Below, piece by piece: positions 27,646 to 36,043 of a DNA stretch of 64,000 nucleotides. The position numbers and the translations under genes are program-made. Position 1 is the stretch's first letter; each line of letters begins with the position of its first letter. Origin of the DNA: Candidatus Omnitrophota bacterium (GTDB lineage: Bacteria; Omnitrophota; Omnitrophia; Omnitrophales; Aquincolibacteriaceae); assembly GCA_020632475.1 (NCBI GenBank), contig JACKFM010000001.1, positions 434,001-498,000 of the forward strand, given 5' to 3'. The notes under the pieces were generated by a model. It had not been told where the DNA came from. It did not search any database and saw only the letters and a list, made by a program, of their open reading frames with translations.

Positions 27646-28359
27646 ATGAAAAAAAAGCTCGGAGTGAATATTGATCATGTGGCCACTGTCCGTCAGGCTC
27701 GCAGGGGAACAGAACCCATCCCTTATCTTGCGGCGCTTGCAGCCCAGAGAGGGGGCGCGGACGGCATTACCATTCATTTGCGTGAAGACCGCCGTCATAT
27801 TCAGGATCATGACCTCAAAGAAATCAAAAAGGCCATTAAAATTCCTTTGAATCTTGAAATGGCTTTCACCCAAGAGATGACTCAAATCGCCTTACGCAGC
27901 CGGCCTGAGAAAATATGCTTGGTCCCGGAGAAAAGGCAGGAATTGACCACCGAGGGCGGGTTGGATGTATGCCGAATTGAACGGGCTTTAAAAAAAGCGA
28001 TGCCGGGTTTTCATGCTAAGGGCATTGAGGTTAGTTTGTTTATTGATCCGGTCAGTAATCAGATTGAATGTGCCCGGCGTGTCGGCGCTGATGCGATTGA
28101 AATTCATACGGGCGCCTATGCGCAGGCTAAAGGGGTCCGGCGTAAACAGGAATACCGCAGAATTAAAAAAGCCGTCGAATGGGCATCAAAAGCCGGACTT
28201 AAAGTGAATGCGGGCCATGGCCTTGATTATCAGAACATTTTTGGCATCTGTCATATTCGGGAGATCGAGGAGTTTAATATCGGACATTCGATTGTCAGCC
28301 GTGCGTTGTTTGTCGGAATGGAAAAAGCCGTTCGTGAGATGAAGCGTTTAATCCGTTGA
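27646..28359 (+). CDS. pdxJ: pyridoxine 5'-phosphate synthase PdxJ
   Basis: PdxJ closes the ring of pyridoxine 5'-phosphate from 3-amino-2-oxopropyl phosphate and deoxyxylulose phosphate. The 237-residue barrel has L-G-V-N-I-D-H-V-A-T-V-R-Q-A-R, G-A-D-G-I-T-I-H-L-R-E-D-R-R-H-I, L-N-L-E-M-A and N-A-G-H-G-L-D-Y, with the catalytic Glu and His positions present. It is 14 nt after cdaR and 8 nt before nnrD. In many bacteria pdxJ is followed by acpS and nnr genes; acpS is absent here. Confidence 0.96.
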   Translation: MKKKLGVNIDHVATVRQARRGTEPIPYLAALAAQRGGADGITIHLREDRRHIQDHDLKEIKKAIKIPLNLEMAFTQEMTQIALRSRPEKICLVPEKRQELTTEGGLDVCRIERALKKAMPGFHAKGIEVSLFIDPVSNQIECARRVGADAIEIHTGAYAQAKGVRRKQEYRRIKKAVEWASKAGLKVNAGHGLDYQNIFGICHIREIEEFNIGHSIVSRALFVGMEKAVREMKRLIR

Positions 28360-28367
28360 ATTTATAA

Positions 28368-29240
28368 ATGAAAAAAAATATCCGGAGAAAATTGAAGGCG
28401 CGTCCGAAAACTTCCCATAAGGGAGATTTTGGGCGTGTTTTTATTTTAGCCGGCTCCAAGGGCTTGGCCGGCGCCGCCCATCTTGCTGCGATGGGAGCAT
28501 TACGCAGCGGAGCCGGCCTTGTCACGCTGGGTGTCCCTGAAAAAGTCTACACGGTATTGGCCCGCCGTGAAGCTGAAGTGATGGTCAAGCCTTTTACCTC
28601 GACGCCGCAGGGAACACTTGCTCTACAAAGTTTCCGGGCGATTGATCGTTTTTCGGGAAATCAGGATGTGATAGCATTTGGCCCGGGCCTTTCGACGCAG
28701 TCATCCACTCAAAAACTTATTCTTAAAATGATTGCCGCATTCAAGCAACCGTTGGTGATTGATGCCGACGGTCTTAATGCGCTCAAAGGCCATTTGGATG
28801 TTTTGAAAAAAGCCGGCCGGCGGGCGATTTTAACACCGCATCCCGGTGAATTTAAACGTCTGTTCGGCGGAAGGCTTTCGGATAAGACGCTCGAGCGCAA
28901 GAAGCGAGCAAACCAAGTAGCGAAAAAATACGGTATTTATCTGGTTCTGAAAGGACATCAAACGGTTGTGGCTGCACCGGACGGACAAGTTTATGTGAAT
29001 TCTACGGGCAATCCAGGGATGGCGACCGGAGGAAGCGGTGATGTTCTCACGGGTGTGATTGCAGCACTGATCGGGCAGAAGTTTTCACTCTGGGATGCAG
29101 CGTGTTTCGGGGTTTATCTGCATGGGTTGGCAGGAGATTTGGCGGCCAGGAAAATCGGACAAGTGAGTCTGGTTGCAGGGGATATTCTGGATTATTTGCC
29201 GGAGGCGATTAGAAGCTGTAATCTGTCTAAAATCGAGTAA
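28368..29240 (+). CDS. nnrD: ADP/ATP-dependent NAD(P)H-hydrate dehydratase (dehydratase domain only)
   Basis: This enzyme repairs hydrated NAD(P)H. The 290-residue ribokinase-fold protein has G-R-V-F-I-L-A-G-S-K-G-L-A-G-A-A, L-T-P-H-P-G-E-F, V-L-K-G-H-Q-T and the catalytic N-P-G-M-A-T-G-G-S-G-D-V-L-T-G. The N-terminal epimerase domain of fused Nnr proteins is absent. The last codons (R-S-C-N-L-S-K-I-E) are encoded by AGAAGCTGTAATCT, which belongs to the AAGAAGCTGTAAT repeat family, so the C-terminus seems to have been replaced by a repeat insertion. Confidence 0.93.
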   Translation: MKKNIRRKLKARPKTSHKGDFGRVFILAGSKGLAGAAHLAAMGALRSGAGLVTLGVPEKVYTVLARREAEVMVKPFTSTPQGTLALQSFRAIDRFSGNQDVIAFGPGLSTQSSTQKLILKMIAAFKQPLVIDADGLNALKGHLDVLKKAGRRAILTPHPGEFKRLFGGRLSDKTLERKKRANQVAKKYGIYLVLKGHQTVVAAPDGQVYVNSTGNPGMATGGSGDVLTGVIAALIGQKFSLWDAACFGVYLHGLAGDLAARKIGQVSLVAGDILDYLPEAIRSCNLSKIE

Positions 29241-29270
29241 ATAGTTCAAAAAGATTACAGTTTTTTTATC
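29209..29270. repeat. AAGAAGCTGTAAT-type inverted repeat, copy 1
   Basis: AGAAGCTGTAATCT (about 29211-29224) pairs through CTGTAATCT with AGATTACAG at about 29252-29260, followed by TTTTTTTATCC. This resembles the reverse complement of GGATAAGAAGCTGTAAT seen at 29518, 29614 and 37103. It overlaps the end of nnrD. Confidence 0.6.
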
Positions 29271-29274
29271 CTCG

Positions 29275-29395
29275 AAAGATAAAAATATTGTTACGAAACG
29301 CGCCGTCTCACTCGGAGCTATTCCGCCTTCGGCAGAAGGATCTCCTCGTCTCGACAAAAGTCGCTGATTGTTTCTTTAACAATATTTTCATCTTT
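29275..29395. repeat. 121-nt long inverted repeat in the nnrD-hppA gap
   Basis: AAAGATAAAAATATTGTTA (29275-29293) is complementary with one mismatch to 29377-29395. The pairing continues inward (GAAAC/GTTTC). The GC-richer centre can form smaller hairpins. No reading frame is supported. The remaining non-coding stretch to 29473 shows nothing recognisable. Confidence 0.65.
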
Positions 29396-29473
29396 TACTT
29401 AATTGTATAAAGATTTCACCTGAGTTGTAAGTGTGGGGTAAACGTCAGAAAGTTTCGAAGACGAAAGAGCTAG

Positions 29474-29514
29474 AAAAAAAGGGGGCCTGGTTTAAAACCA
29501 GGCCCCCTTTTTTT
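29474..29514. terminator. bidirectional terminator
   Basis: A7-GGGGGCCTGG ... CCAGGCCCCC-T7 forms a long GC-rich stem with A- and T-runs on both sides. It lies between the convergent nnrD (plus) and hppA (minus) genes and can serve both. Confidence 0.9.
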
Positions 29515-29517
29515 AAA

Positions 29518-29662
29518 GGATAAGAAGCTGTAATCAATTTGAAATTTTAAAACTTAATTTCAAATCGAACAGCAGGCGTTTCTAACCCCTGAAAAAATTG
29601 GCTCGGTTTTCAGGGATAAGAAGCTGTAATCCGTTTAAAAAGCAAACGGAACAGCTTCTAAA
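29518..29662. repeat. AAGAAGCTGTAAT repeat, copies 2 and 3
   Basis: GGATAAGAAGCTGTAAT occurs at 29518-29534 and 29614-29630. Copy 3 forms a nested hairpin: AGAAGCTGT pairs with ACAGCTTCT around an inner CCGTTT/AAACGG stem. Copy 2 has the same layout with an inner AATTTGAAATT-type stem but a decayed outer arm. Between them CCCTGAAAA...TTTTCAGGG forms another stem. The right arm of copy 3 contains the hppA stop codon (TAG of TTTAGAAGCTGT on the minus strand). Confidence 0.7.
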
Positions 29663-31742
29663 ACATCGAGTGGGTTAACAAAAACGATGCCAAAACAATG
29701 GCAACCATCGACATTAACTTGATCAGAATGTTCAGCGACGGTCCGGCCGTGTCTTTAAAGGGATCCCCGACCGTATCACCGACGACCGCAGCTTTATGAG
29801 CCACAGAGCCTTTTCCTCCGTGTGCGCCGTTTTCAATGAACTTTTTGGCGTTGTCCCAGCTTCCGCCCGAAGCCGCCATCATCATGGCCAGCACGAAACC
29901 GCTGACAAGTGAGCCTAAAAGCAATCCGATTTCAGCTTCAATGCCAAGCATCCAACCCACAAGCGCCGGCGCGGCAAGAGCAAGAATCGCCGGGGCCAGC
30001 ATTTCCTTTTGTGCCGCCTGGGTAACAATTTGTACGCATCCGGCATAATCGGCCTTAGCCTTGCCTTCAAGGAGGCCTTTGATTTCTTTAAATTGCCGTC
30101 TGACTTCGACGACAACCTTTGCTGCTGATTTACCGACCGAATCCATCAGCATGGCACAGAAAACATAGGGGAGCATGCCTCCGATAAAAAGACCTGCGAC
30201 AAAACGGGGATTGGTCACTGATAAATCCGTCTGCCCGCCGAGCTTTACGATCAGATCCTTATAGGCGACGATTAGAACCAGAGCTGTGAGAGCTGCCGAT
30301 GCAATGGCAAATCCTTTTCCGGTTGCGGCCGTCGTATTGCCGAGACTGTCAAGGGCATCCGTTCTTTCACGGACATGCGGGTCAAGCTCGGCCATTTGAG
30401 CATTACCGCCGGCATTGTCGGCGATCGGTCCGTAAGCATCTGAAGCCATGGTGATACCGAGTGTTGAGAGCAGAGCAACACTTGCAATGCCGATGCCGTA
30501 AAGCCCCTGAGCATAATTGTCACCGCCGCCTGAAAAGTAAAACGAACACAAAACTGCGGCCGCCACAAGAATGACCGGAATGGCTGTAGCCATCATACCG
30601 ACTCCAATTCCTGAGATAATGACCGTCGCGGGTCCGGTCAGGGAACTTTCCGCAATGGACTGCGTCGGCTTATAGGTGTCCGAGGTGTAATATTCGGTAA
30701 TCAAGCTGATCAGGACGCCTGCCAGTAACCCTGCAAGGATCGAATAGAAAATACCCTGATGGCCTTTGCCTAAAATGTGATCAACGAGGAAGTACGAAAG
30801 TACAGCGACTAAAATACTGCTCAGTACAACACCTTTGCGGAGAGCCGCCAACAGGGATTCCTGGGAAGCATTTTCACGTGTGCGGACGACAAAGAATCCG
30901 GCAATAGAAGAGAAAATTCCGATCGCGGCCAGAGAAAGCGGAAGGTTCATTCCGGCCAATCCCAAGCCTGCGCTTGAGGCCAGGGCTAAGGCGGCGATGA
31001 TGCATCCGACATAGGATTCGAAAAGATCGGCTCCCATTCCGGCGCAGTCACCGACACAGTCTCCGACATTGTCGGCAATCACGGCAGGATTTCTGGGATC
31101 ATCCTCAGGGATACCTGCTTCAACTTTCCCGACAAGATCGGCGCCGACATCGGCCGCTTTGGTGAAAATTCCGCCGCCGACACGGGAGAACAGTGCCTGG
31201 GCGCTTGCTCCGATTCCGAAGGGAAGAATGGTTTGAGAAATAAGGTCAACGGTATCCTGCCCCTGAAACTGAGAGGAGGTGGTGAAGATGTATTTAAGAG
31301 CCGAAAACCATCCGGTGACATAAAGCAGTCCTAAACCCACAACGATAAATCCCATCACTGCACCACCGGAAAAGGCCACCCGTAAAGCGTCGTTTAAGCT
31401 GCTGCTCGCAGCCTGTGATGTTCTGCTGCTGGCATGAGTAGCGATTGACATTCCGATATAGCCTGCCACACCCGAAAAAACACCGCCTAATAAAAAAGCG
31501 ATGGGAATATAAATCAAAAAATAACCCTGATAAGAAAGGATCAGAAGCAGGGCGAAAACAACCAAAAAGAAAATCGAGACGCCGATGTACTGTTGGCGCA
31601 TGTAGGCCCCGGCGCCTTCGCGTACGGCTTGGGCAATTTCGACCATGCGGTCATTGCCATCGGGTGCTTTAAGAACTTTGACGGCTAAAAGCATTGTAAA
31701 AACGAGGGCAGCGGCTGCCCCGATAAATCCCAAATTCATCAT
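29658..31742 (-). CDS. hppA: membrane-bound ion-pumping pyrophosphatase
   Basis: The enzyme couples pyrophosphate hydrolysis to H+ or Na+ export. The 694-residue protein has about 15-16 membrane helices, the substrate signature D-V-G-A-D-L-V-G-K-V-E and E-D-D-P-R-N-P-A-V-I-A-D-N-V-G-D, and the C-terminal D-T-V-G-D-P-F-K-D-T-A-G-P-S. The G-N-T-T-A-A-T-G-K-G segment has Ala where K+-independent enzymes have Lys, pointing to the K+-dependent subclass; Na+ versus H+ pumping is not decided. D-N-V-G-D-C-V-G-D has Cys where Asn is common. GGGAGGA lies 7 nt before the start. The stop codon lies within a repeat arm. Confidence 0.96.
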   Translation of the reverse strand: MMNLGFIGAAAALVFTMLLAVKVLKAPDGNDRMVEIAQAVREGAGAYMRQQYIGVSIFFLVVFALLLILSYQGYFLIYIPIAFLLGGVFSGVAGYIGMSIATHASSRTSQAASSSLNDALRVAFSGGAVMGFIVVGLGLLYVTGWFSALKYIFTTSSQFQGQDTVDLISQTILPFGIGASAQALFSRVGGGIFTKAADVGADLVGKVEAGIPEDDPRNPAVIADNVGDCVGDCAGMGADLFESYVGCIIAALALASSAGLGLAGMNLPLSLAAIGIFSSIAGFFVVRTRENASQESLLAALRKGVVLSSILVAVLSYFLVDHILGKGHQGIFYSILAGLLAGVLISLITEYYTSDTYKPTQSIAESSLTGPATVIISGIGVGMMATAIPVILVAAAVLCSFYFSGGGDNYAQGLYGIGIASVALLSTLGITMASDAYGPIADNAGGNAQMAELDPHVRERTDALDSLGNTTAATGKGFAIASAALTALVLIVAYKDLIVKLGGQTDLSVTNPRFVAGLFIGGMLPYVFCAMLMDSVGKSAAKVVVEVRRQFKEIKGLLEGKAKADYAGCVQIVTQAAQKEMLAPAILALAAPALVGWMLGIEAEIGLLLGSLVSGFVLAMMMAASGGSWDNAKKFIENGAHGGKGSVAHKAAVVGDTVGDPFKDTAGPSLNILIKLMSMVAIVLASFLLTHSMF

Positions 31743-31887
31743 ATTAACATCCTCCCGTTAACGAGTACCTCTTCAATTTTAAATAAGAGCCATAGTTTCA
31801 TATATTATATACAGGCATTTATCGGCATCTAGGTAAAAAATTGGAACTTTTTATTCTTTTTACTCTTTGATTCCGGCCTTTTCGAGG

Positions 31888-31916
31888 TTGAATTCGACCA
31901 AAGAGAGCGTTACAAT
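31888..31916 (+). promoter_or_regulatory. promoter of lemA
   Basis: TTGAAT (31888-31893), a 17-nt spacer and TACAAT (31911-31916) lie 47 nt before the lemA start, in the divergent hppA-lemA gap. This is a good sigma-70-type match. Confidence 0.7.
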
Positions 31917-31963
31917 CAATCTTCCGTATACATAATTTACCTTTAAGTTGAAGGAGAGAAGAA

Positions 31964-32560
31964 ATGAAGAAAGGGTTGCTGATCGCATTAGGGGTTATTG
32001 TTGGGCTTGTTGTTTTGTGGTTTGTGATTTTTGGAGGTGTTTACAATAAGCTTGTGGCCGGTGAAGAGAGCGTATCGAGTGCCTGGGCACAGGTTGAAAA
32101 TGTTTATCAGAGGCGCCTTGATCTGGTGCCGAATTTAGTCGAAACGGTTAAGGCTTATGCGGCCCATGAGAAGACCACTCTGCAGGACGTAGTTGAAGCG
32201 CGTTCGAAAATCTCACAAATGAACGTGACCGATGATTTAATTGCTGATCCCGATGCCTTGACAAAATTTCAACAAATGCAGGGCCAGCTTTCATCCGCAT
32301 TGAGTCGTTTGATGGTCGTGGTTGAACGTTATCCGGAGCTTAAAGCCAGCCAGAACTTTTTAGCACTGCAGACACAGCTTGAAGGAACCGAAAACCGGAT
32401 TACGGTTGAAAGAAAAAGATATAACGATGCGGCCCGCGAATTTAATACAACCCGCCGTGTGTTTCCGAATGTGTTGATTGCCAATATGATGAACTTCAAA
32501 GCCAAGGCCTATTTTGAAGCCGATGAGGCGGCATCTAAAGCCCCGCAAGTTAAATTCTAG
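31964..32560 (+). CDS. lemA: LemA family protein
   Basis: The 198-residue protein has one N-terminal membrane segment (residues 4-26), then V-Y-N-K-L-V and the helical LemA core with A-W-A-Q-V-E-N-V-Y-Q-R-R-L-D-L-V-P-N-L-V-E-T-V-K-A and Y-P-E-L-K-A-S-Q-N-F, the family signatures. LemA proteins are anchored in the inner membrane and usually sit beside TPM-domain genes, as here; the biochemical role is unclear. A strong ribosome site (AAGGAGAG) precedes ATG 31964, with a promoter at 31888. Confidence 0.94.
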   Translation: MKKGLLIALGVIVGLVVLWFVIFGGVYNKLVAGEESVSSAWAQVENVYQRRLDLVPNLVETVKAYAAHEKTTLQDVVEARSKISQMNVTDDLIADPDALTKFQQMQGQLSSALSRLMVVVERYPELKASQNFLALQTQLEGTENRITVERKRYNDAAREFNTTRRVFPNVLIANMMNFKAKAYFEADEAASKAPQVKF

Positions 32561-32561
32561 C

Positions 32562-33488
32562 ATGAGTATATGGCGTCTAGCGTATAAATGCCGGTCTGCC
32601 GGCAGGCAGCGACGGCGTAAGAAAGGACAGGTCTTGGGACCTGTCCTTTTTATTTTATTGTCACTTTGGTTTATCCCGTCACTCTTTGCTTTGGATATTC
32701 CCGCAAGACCGCGAGGATATGTGAATGACTATGCCGGAATGCTTTCGCCCGAAGTCCGTACCCGATTGGAGCAAGCGCTCAGGGCCTTTGAAGTGAAAAC
32801 CAGCAACCAACTTGTCGTCGCAACTTTTACAAGTCTTGGAAACGGATCCATTGAAGACTTTTCGATCCGGCTTGCTGAAAAATGGAGAGTAGGGCAAAAG
32901 GGCAAGGATAACGGTGTCATTTTTCTGATTTTTAAAGACGACCGAAAGATGCGTATTGAAGTGGGATATGGTCTTGAGGGGACGCTGCCTGATGCGTTGG
33001 CCGGTCAAATTATCAGTCAAAAGGTAGCGCCGTATTTTAAAAAAGGGGATTATGATGGCGGTATTTTATCGGGTGTTGCCGCAATTATCGAAGCCGCGCA
33101 GGGTGAGTTCAAGGCTGAGCCTGTTCCCATGGGTTCATACGGCTATGACTATCAGCGGCCGTTGACTCCGCAGGAAATCGAAGAACTTAAAAAACAGGGA
33201 AGAGTGATCGGACAATTTGTGTTTTTTCTGGTCGCTTTTCTTTTTGCGGTGGATTTTCTGCGCTACCGTACTTATGCCCATCAGCATCGTATTTATCGTA
33301 ACCGCTATACTTTTTGGGAATGGTGGTTGCGTTTTGCGATTCTGCTATTCCTTTTAAATATCATCCTGAGGATGCTTTTTTATGCGGCTTTATTTTCCCG
33401 CGGAGGCGGCTACGGAGGGCGTTCCGGCGGCGGTTTTTCAGGCGGAGGCGGTTCTTTCGGAGGCGGCGGGGCCAGCGGGGGATGGTGA
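32562..33488 (+). CDS. TPM-domain membrane protein (YgcG-like)
   Basis: The protein has a signal peptide ending near L-F-A, a TPM domain (P-A-R-P-R-G-Y-V-N-D-Y-A-G-M-L ... R-M-R-I-E-V-G-Y-G-L-E-G-T-L-P-D), two membrane segments and a Gly/Ser-rich C-terminal tail ending in G-W. That architecture matches YgcG-type partners of LemA. The start is uncertain. ATG 32562, 1 nt after lemA, gives a basic n-region but has no ribosome site. TTG 32634 has GAAAGGA 6 nt upstream, but it sits in the loop of a terminator-like hairpin and gives a signal peptide without basic residues. Confidence 0.85.
   Translation: MSIWRLAYKCRSAGRQRRRKKGQVLGPVLFILLSLWFIPSLFALDIPARPRGYVNDYAGMLSPEVRTRLEQALRAFEVKTSNQLVVATFTSLGNGSIEDFSIRLAEKWRVGQKGKDNGVIFLIFKDDRKMRIEVGYGLEGTLPDALAGQIISQKVAPYFKKGDYDGGILSGVAAIIEAAQGEFKAEPVPMGSYGYDYQRPLTPQEIEELKKQGRVIGQFVFFLVAFLFAVDFLRYRTYAHQHRIYRNRYTFWEWWLRFAILLFLLNIILRMLFYAALFSRGGGYGGRSGGGFSGGGGSFGGGGASGGW
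32624..32650 (+). terminator. terminator-like hairpin overlapping TPM gene start
   Basis: AGGACAGGTC-ttgg-GACCTGTCCT followed by TTTATTTTA has a perfect 10-bp stem and U-rich tail. It lies 64 nt after lemA and inside the signal-peptide region of the next gene, so it could attenuate readthrough from lemA or mask a TTG start. Confidence 0.65.
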
Positions 33489-33490
33489 GA

Positions 33491-33552
33491 CAATTAAGAA
33501 TGAAAAAGTAAAAATGGAAAATTCTGGTGTCACTTCGTGACATGAATATTTT
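33491..33552. repeat. second copy of the CAATTAAGAAT hairpin element
   Basis: CAATTAAGAATGAAAAAG is followed by CTGGTGTCAC-ttc-GTGACATGAATATT (stem at 33528-33542). It matches the element at 18067-18126 in order and frame, but with a different stem sequence (TGTCAC here, TGCCGC there), each still self-complementary. Confidence 0.6.
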
Positions 33553-33611
33553 TGAGTAACAGCGTAATAATTTCATCATTTAATTTATTATCGATTATTT
33601 ATAAGGTCTAT

Positions 33612-34064
33612 ATGAGAATTCAAAGAAGTGCAAATCCATTGTGGTTTTTTTCAAAGAAAGAAAAAGAGCAGATCGTTGAGGCGATTCGTTCGGCTGAAAA
33701 GAAAACGTCGGGCGAAATCCGCGTACACTTAGAGCGTAAAGCCCGGCCGGATATTTTTAAGCATGCGGCCGAGCGGTTTGAAAAGCTGGGGATGGTCCGT
33801 ACCGAATCGCGTAACGGTGTTTTGATTTTTATGGGGATTAAGAGTAAGCGTTTTGTCATTCTTGGCGATAAGGGAATTAATGAAAAAGTCCCTCAGGGAT
33901 TTTGGGATGAAATTGTCGCTTTGATGGGAGAACAGTTTAGAAAAGATCACTTTGCGGACGGTTTGTGTGACGGGATTGAAAAGATCGGTGAAAAATTAGC
34001 GTTTTATTTTCCTTATCAACGTGATGATCGCAATGAGCTCTCGGACGAAATTTCTTATGCCTAG
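33612..34064 (+). CDS. second TPM-domain protein, small
   Basis: The 150-residue protein starts at ATG 33612 (M-R-I-Q-R-S-A-N-P). It is a TPM domain with E-K-K-T-S-G-E-I-R-V-H, N-G-V-L-I-F-M and F-V-I-L-G-D-K-G-I-N-E-K-V, like the COG3762 relatives commonly found next to lemA and ygcG. There is no signal peptide or clear membrane segment, so it probably acts at the cytosolic side or with a partner. A longer frame from 33552 would read through repeat DNA and is not favoured. Confidence 0.85.
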   Translation: MRIQRSANPLWFFSKKEKEQIVEAIRSAEKKTSGEIRVHLERKARPDIFKHAAERFEKLGMVRTESRNGVLIFMGIKSKRFVILGDKGINEKVPQGFWDEIVALMGEQFRKDHFADGLCDGIEKIGEKLAFYFPYQRDDRNELSDEISYA

Positions 34065-34137
34065 TCTCCAGACGATGTTGTTTAAAATGAAGGCTAAATC
34101 CAAGAATTTCGTACCCATGGATGTCAGAAGTTACTCC

Positions 34138-34166
34138 TTCAAATAAAGAGCTTTTTTTGAGATAAT
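34138..34166 (+). promoter_or_regulatory. putative promoter of cstA
   Basis: TTCAAA (34138-34143), a 17-nt spacer and GATAAT (34161-34166) lie 59 nt before the cstA start. Confidence 0.5.
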
Positions 34167-34225
34167 AATGAAAACTTTTGACCCGTTTAGCGCTTAAAAC
34201 TGGTAACTCATCACTTATTGCTCAA

Positions 34226-35872
34226 ATGAATTCAGCGATTCTCTTACTTATTGCAATTATTTGCTTTACGGCAGGCTATCGGCTCTATGGGCGATTTTTG
34301 TCCCGCCGTATCTTTGAGCTTGATTCATCACGGCCCACGCCTGCGCATACGGAAAATGACGGGGTTGATTTTGTCCCGGCGCCCAATTGGTGGGTGCTTT
34401 TCGGCCATCATTTTTCATCCATTTGCGGAGCCGGACCGATTATCGGTCCGGCTTTGGCTTGCGCTTACTGGGGATGGGGCGTTGGGTTGATTTGGCTGAT
34501 TATCGGCTCTGTTTGGATGGGTGCTGTTTCTGATTTTTCCTCGCTGGTGATGAGCGTACGGGCTAAAGGGCAATCGATAGCGCAGATTGCCGGGGTGGAA
34601 ATTTCGACTCGCGTAAAGTTCTACTTTCTGATTTTCCTATGGGTGTCTTTGATTCTGGTGATCGCTGTTTTTTCAATTTTTGCCGCCAAAACATTCACGG
34701 CTGAACCCGATGCGGTCATTCCTTCGTTTGGGCTGATTCCAACGGCCGTTCTTGCGGGATGGATGCTCTATTATAAAAAAATATCCAATGTAATTGTGAC
34801 GCCTGTCGGACTTGGCGCGCTCGTTTTTCTGCTTTATCTCGGAACGCGTATTCATGTTATCATGCCTGCGGTCGGCCCAGTCGACGGACAGGCGTGTTGG
34901 ATTCTTATTTTGCTCGCCTATTGTTTTGTGGCTTCGGTCGTGCCGGTGAATATTTTGCTGCAACCCAGGGATTACTTAGCCAGTTTTATTCTTTTTGCGT
35001 TAATTTTTCTCGGAATTGCCGGAGTTTTAGTGAAGGCTCCTCGTATGGATGCACCGGCTTTTACACAGTTTGCTCCGGTCGCCTGGCCCGAAGCCGGTCC
35101 GCTTTGGCCAATGCTTTTTGTGACGATTGCCTGTGGCGCGATTTCGGGATTTCACGCGCTCGTTTCATCCGGAACGACCTGTAAACAAATTGCAACCGAA
35201 GCGCATGCCTGCCGCATCGGTTATGGGGGAATGCTGGTGGAGTCTTTGGTCGGAGTGCTGGTGATTATAGCCGTTACGGCGGGCCTTGGGAGCGGGCGTT
35301 TGAGTGAATTGCTTGCAAACGGCGGGCCGATTGCCGCATTTAGCCACGGTTATGGTTCGATTTCTGAAGTCTTTCTGGGGGGGTACGGAAAATCATTTGC
35401 AGTTTTAGCCCTCAACGCATTCATTTTGACTACGCTTGATTCGGCCACGCGTATCACTCGCTATATCACAGCCGAACTATTTGGTGTTTCAAATAAATAT
35501 TTGGCCACCGCGATTGCCGTTGCGGCAAGCGGTATTCTGGCTATGACCGGCAAATGGAATCTTCTGTGGCCGGCCTTTGGTGCGGCCAACCAACTGATTG
35601 CAGGCATTACGCTTATGGTGGCGAGTTGCTGGCTGTTAAACCGCGGGCGTAGTTTTTATATGACGCTGATTCCCGCGTGTTTTATGCTGGTGACGACGAT
35701 TGCTGCGTTTGCTCTTCAGATTATACAGGCATTGGGACTGAATAAATCTCCGGTCTCACCTGACTGGCTGATGGTTGTGGTCCCGCTGCTTTTGATCGGG
35801 CTGGCGGCTAATATTCTCTTGGAAGTTTTAAAATTGATGAAGGTTAAACCGTCGGCATTGACGGAACACTAG
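34226..35872 (+). CDS. cstA: CstA family carbon-starvation/peptide-pyruvate transporter
   Basis: This inner-membrane protein of 548 residues has about 15-16 hydrophobic segments. The N-terminal signature is P-A-P-N-W-W-V-L-F-G-H-H-F-S-S-I-C-G-A-G-P-I-I-G-P, followed by A-C-G-A-I-S-G-F-H-A-L-V-S-S-G-T-T-C-K-Q and the C-terminal T-T-L-D-S-A-T-R-I-T-R-Y, all CstA features. Characterised members import pyruvate or peptides. It is shorter than E. coli CstA but within the range of the compact family. The start is ATG 34226; an upstream TTG at 34178 gives an unlikely extension. It ends directly at a hairpin array. Confidence 0.92.
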   Translation: MNSAILLLIAIICFTAGYRLYGRFLSRRIFELDSSRPTPAHTENDGVDFVPAPNWWVLFGHHFSSICGAGPIIGPALACAYWGWGVGLIWLIIGSVWMGAVSDFSSLVMSVRAKGQSIAQIAGVEISTRVKFYFLIFLWVSLILVIAVFSIFAAKTFTAEPDAVIPSFGLIPTAVLAGWMLYYKKISNVIVTPVGLGALVFLLYLGTRIHVIMPAVGPVDGQACWILILLAYCFVASVVPVNILLQPRDYLASFILFALIFLGIAGVLVKAPRMDAPAFTQFAPVAWPEAGPLWPMLFVTIACGAISGFHALVSSGTTCKQIATEAHACRIGYGGMLVESLVGVLVIIAVTAGLGSGRLSELLANGGPIAAFSHGYGSISEVFLGGYGKSFAVLALNAFILTTLDSATRITRYITAELFGVSNKYLATAIAVAASGILAMTGKWNLLWPAFGAANQLIAGITLMVASCWLLNRGRSFYMTLIPACFMLVTTIAAFALQIIQALGLNKSPVSPDWLMVVVPLLLIGLAANILLEVLKLMKVKPSALTEH

Positions 35873-35873
35873 C

Positions 35874-35990
35874 CCCTGATAAAAAGTGTCAGGGACCAGA
35901 GCCTCTAAAAAGAGGTCAGTCCCTGATGAAAAGTGTCAGGGACCAGAGCCTCTAAAAAGAGGTCAGTCCCTGATGAAAAACATCAGGGAT
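35874..35990. repeat. tandem hairpin array of 47-nt units
   Basis: Two 47-nt units (35874-35920, 35921-35967) and a partial third. Each holds CCCTGAT...GTCAGGG and GCCTCT-aaaa-AGAGG stems. The units are almost identical, and the third ends CCCTGATG-aaaaa-CATCAGGG. The array lies between cstA and mscS. Confidence 0.85.
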
Positions 35991-35993
35991 AAA

Positions 35994-36030
35994 ACCCTCT
36001 AAACAAGCAAAAGACACTTGTTAAGAGGGT
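35994..36030 (+). promoter_or_regulatory. stem-loop just upstream of mscS ribosome site
   Basis: ACCCTCTAAACAAG (35994-36007) pairs with CTTGTTAAGAGGGT (36017-36030) with one mismatch and a 9-nt loop. It ends 2 nt before AAGGAG of mscS, so it could influence translation, or may just be another repeat. Confidence 0.6.
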
Positions 36031-36043
36031 CTAAGGAGTGACT

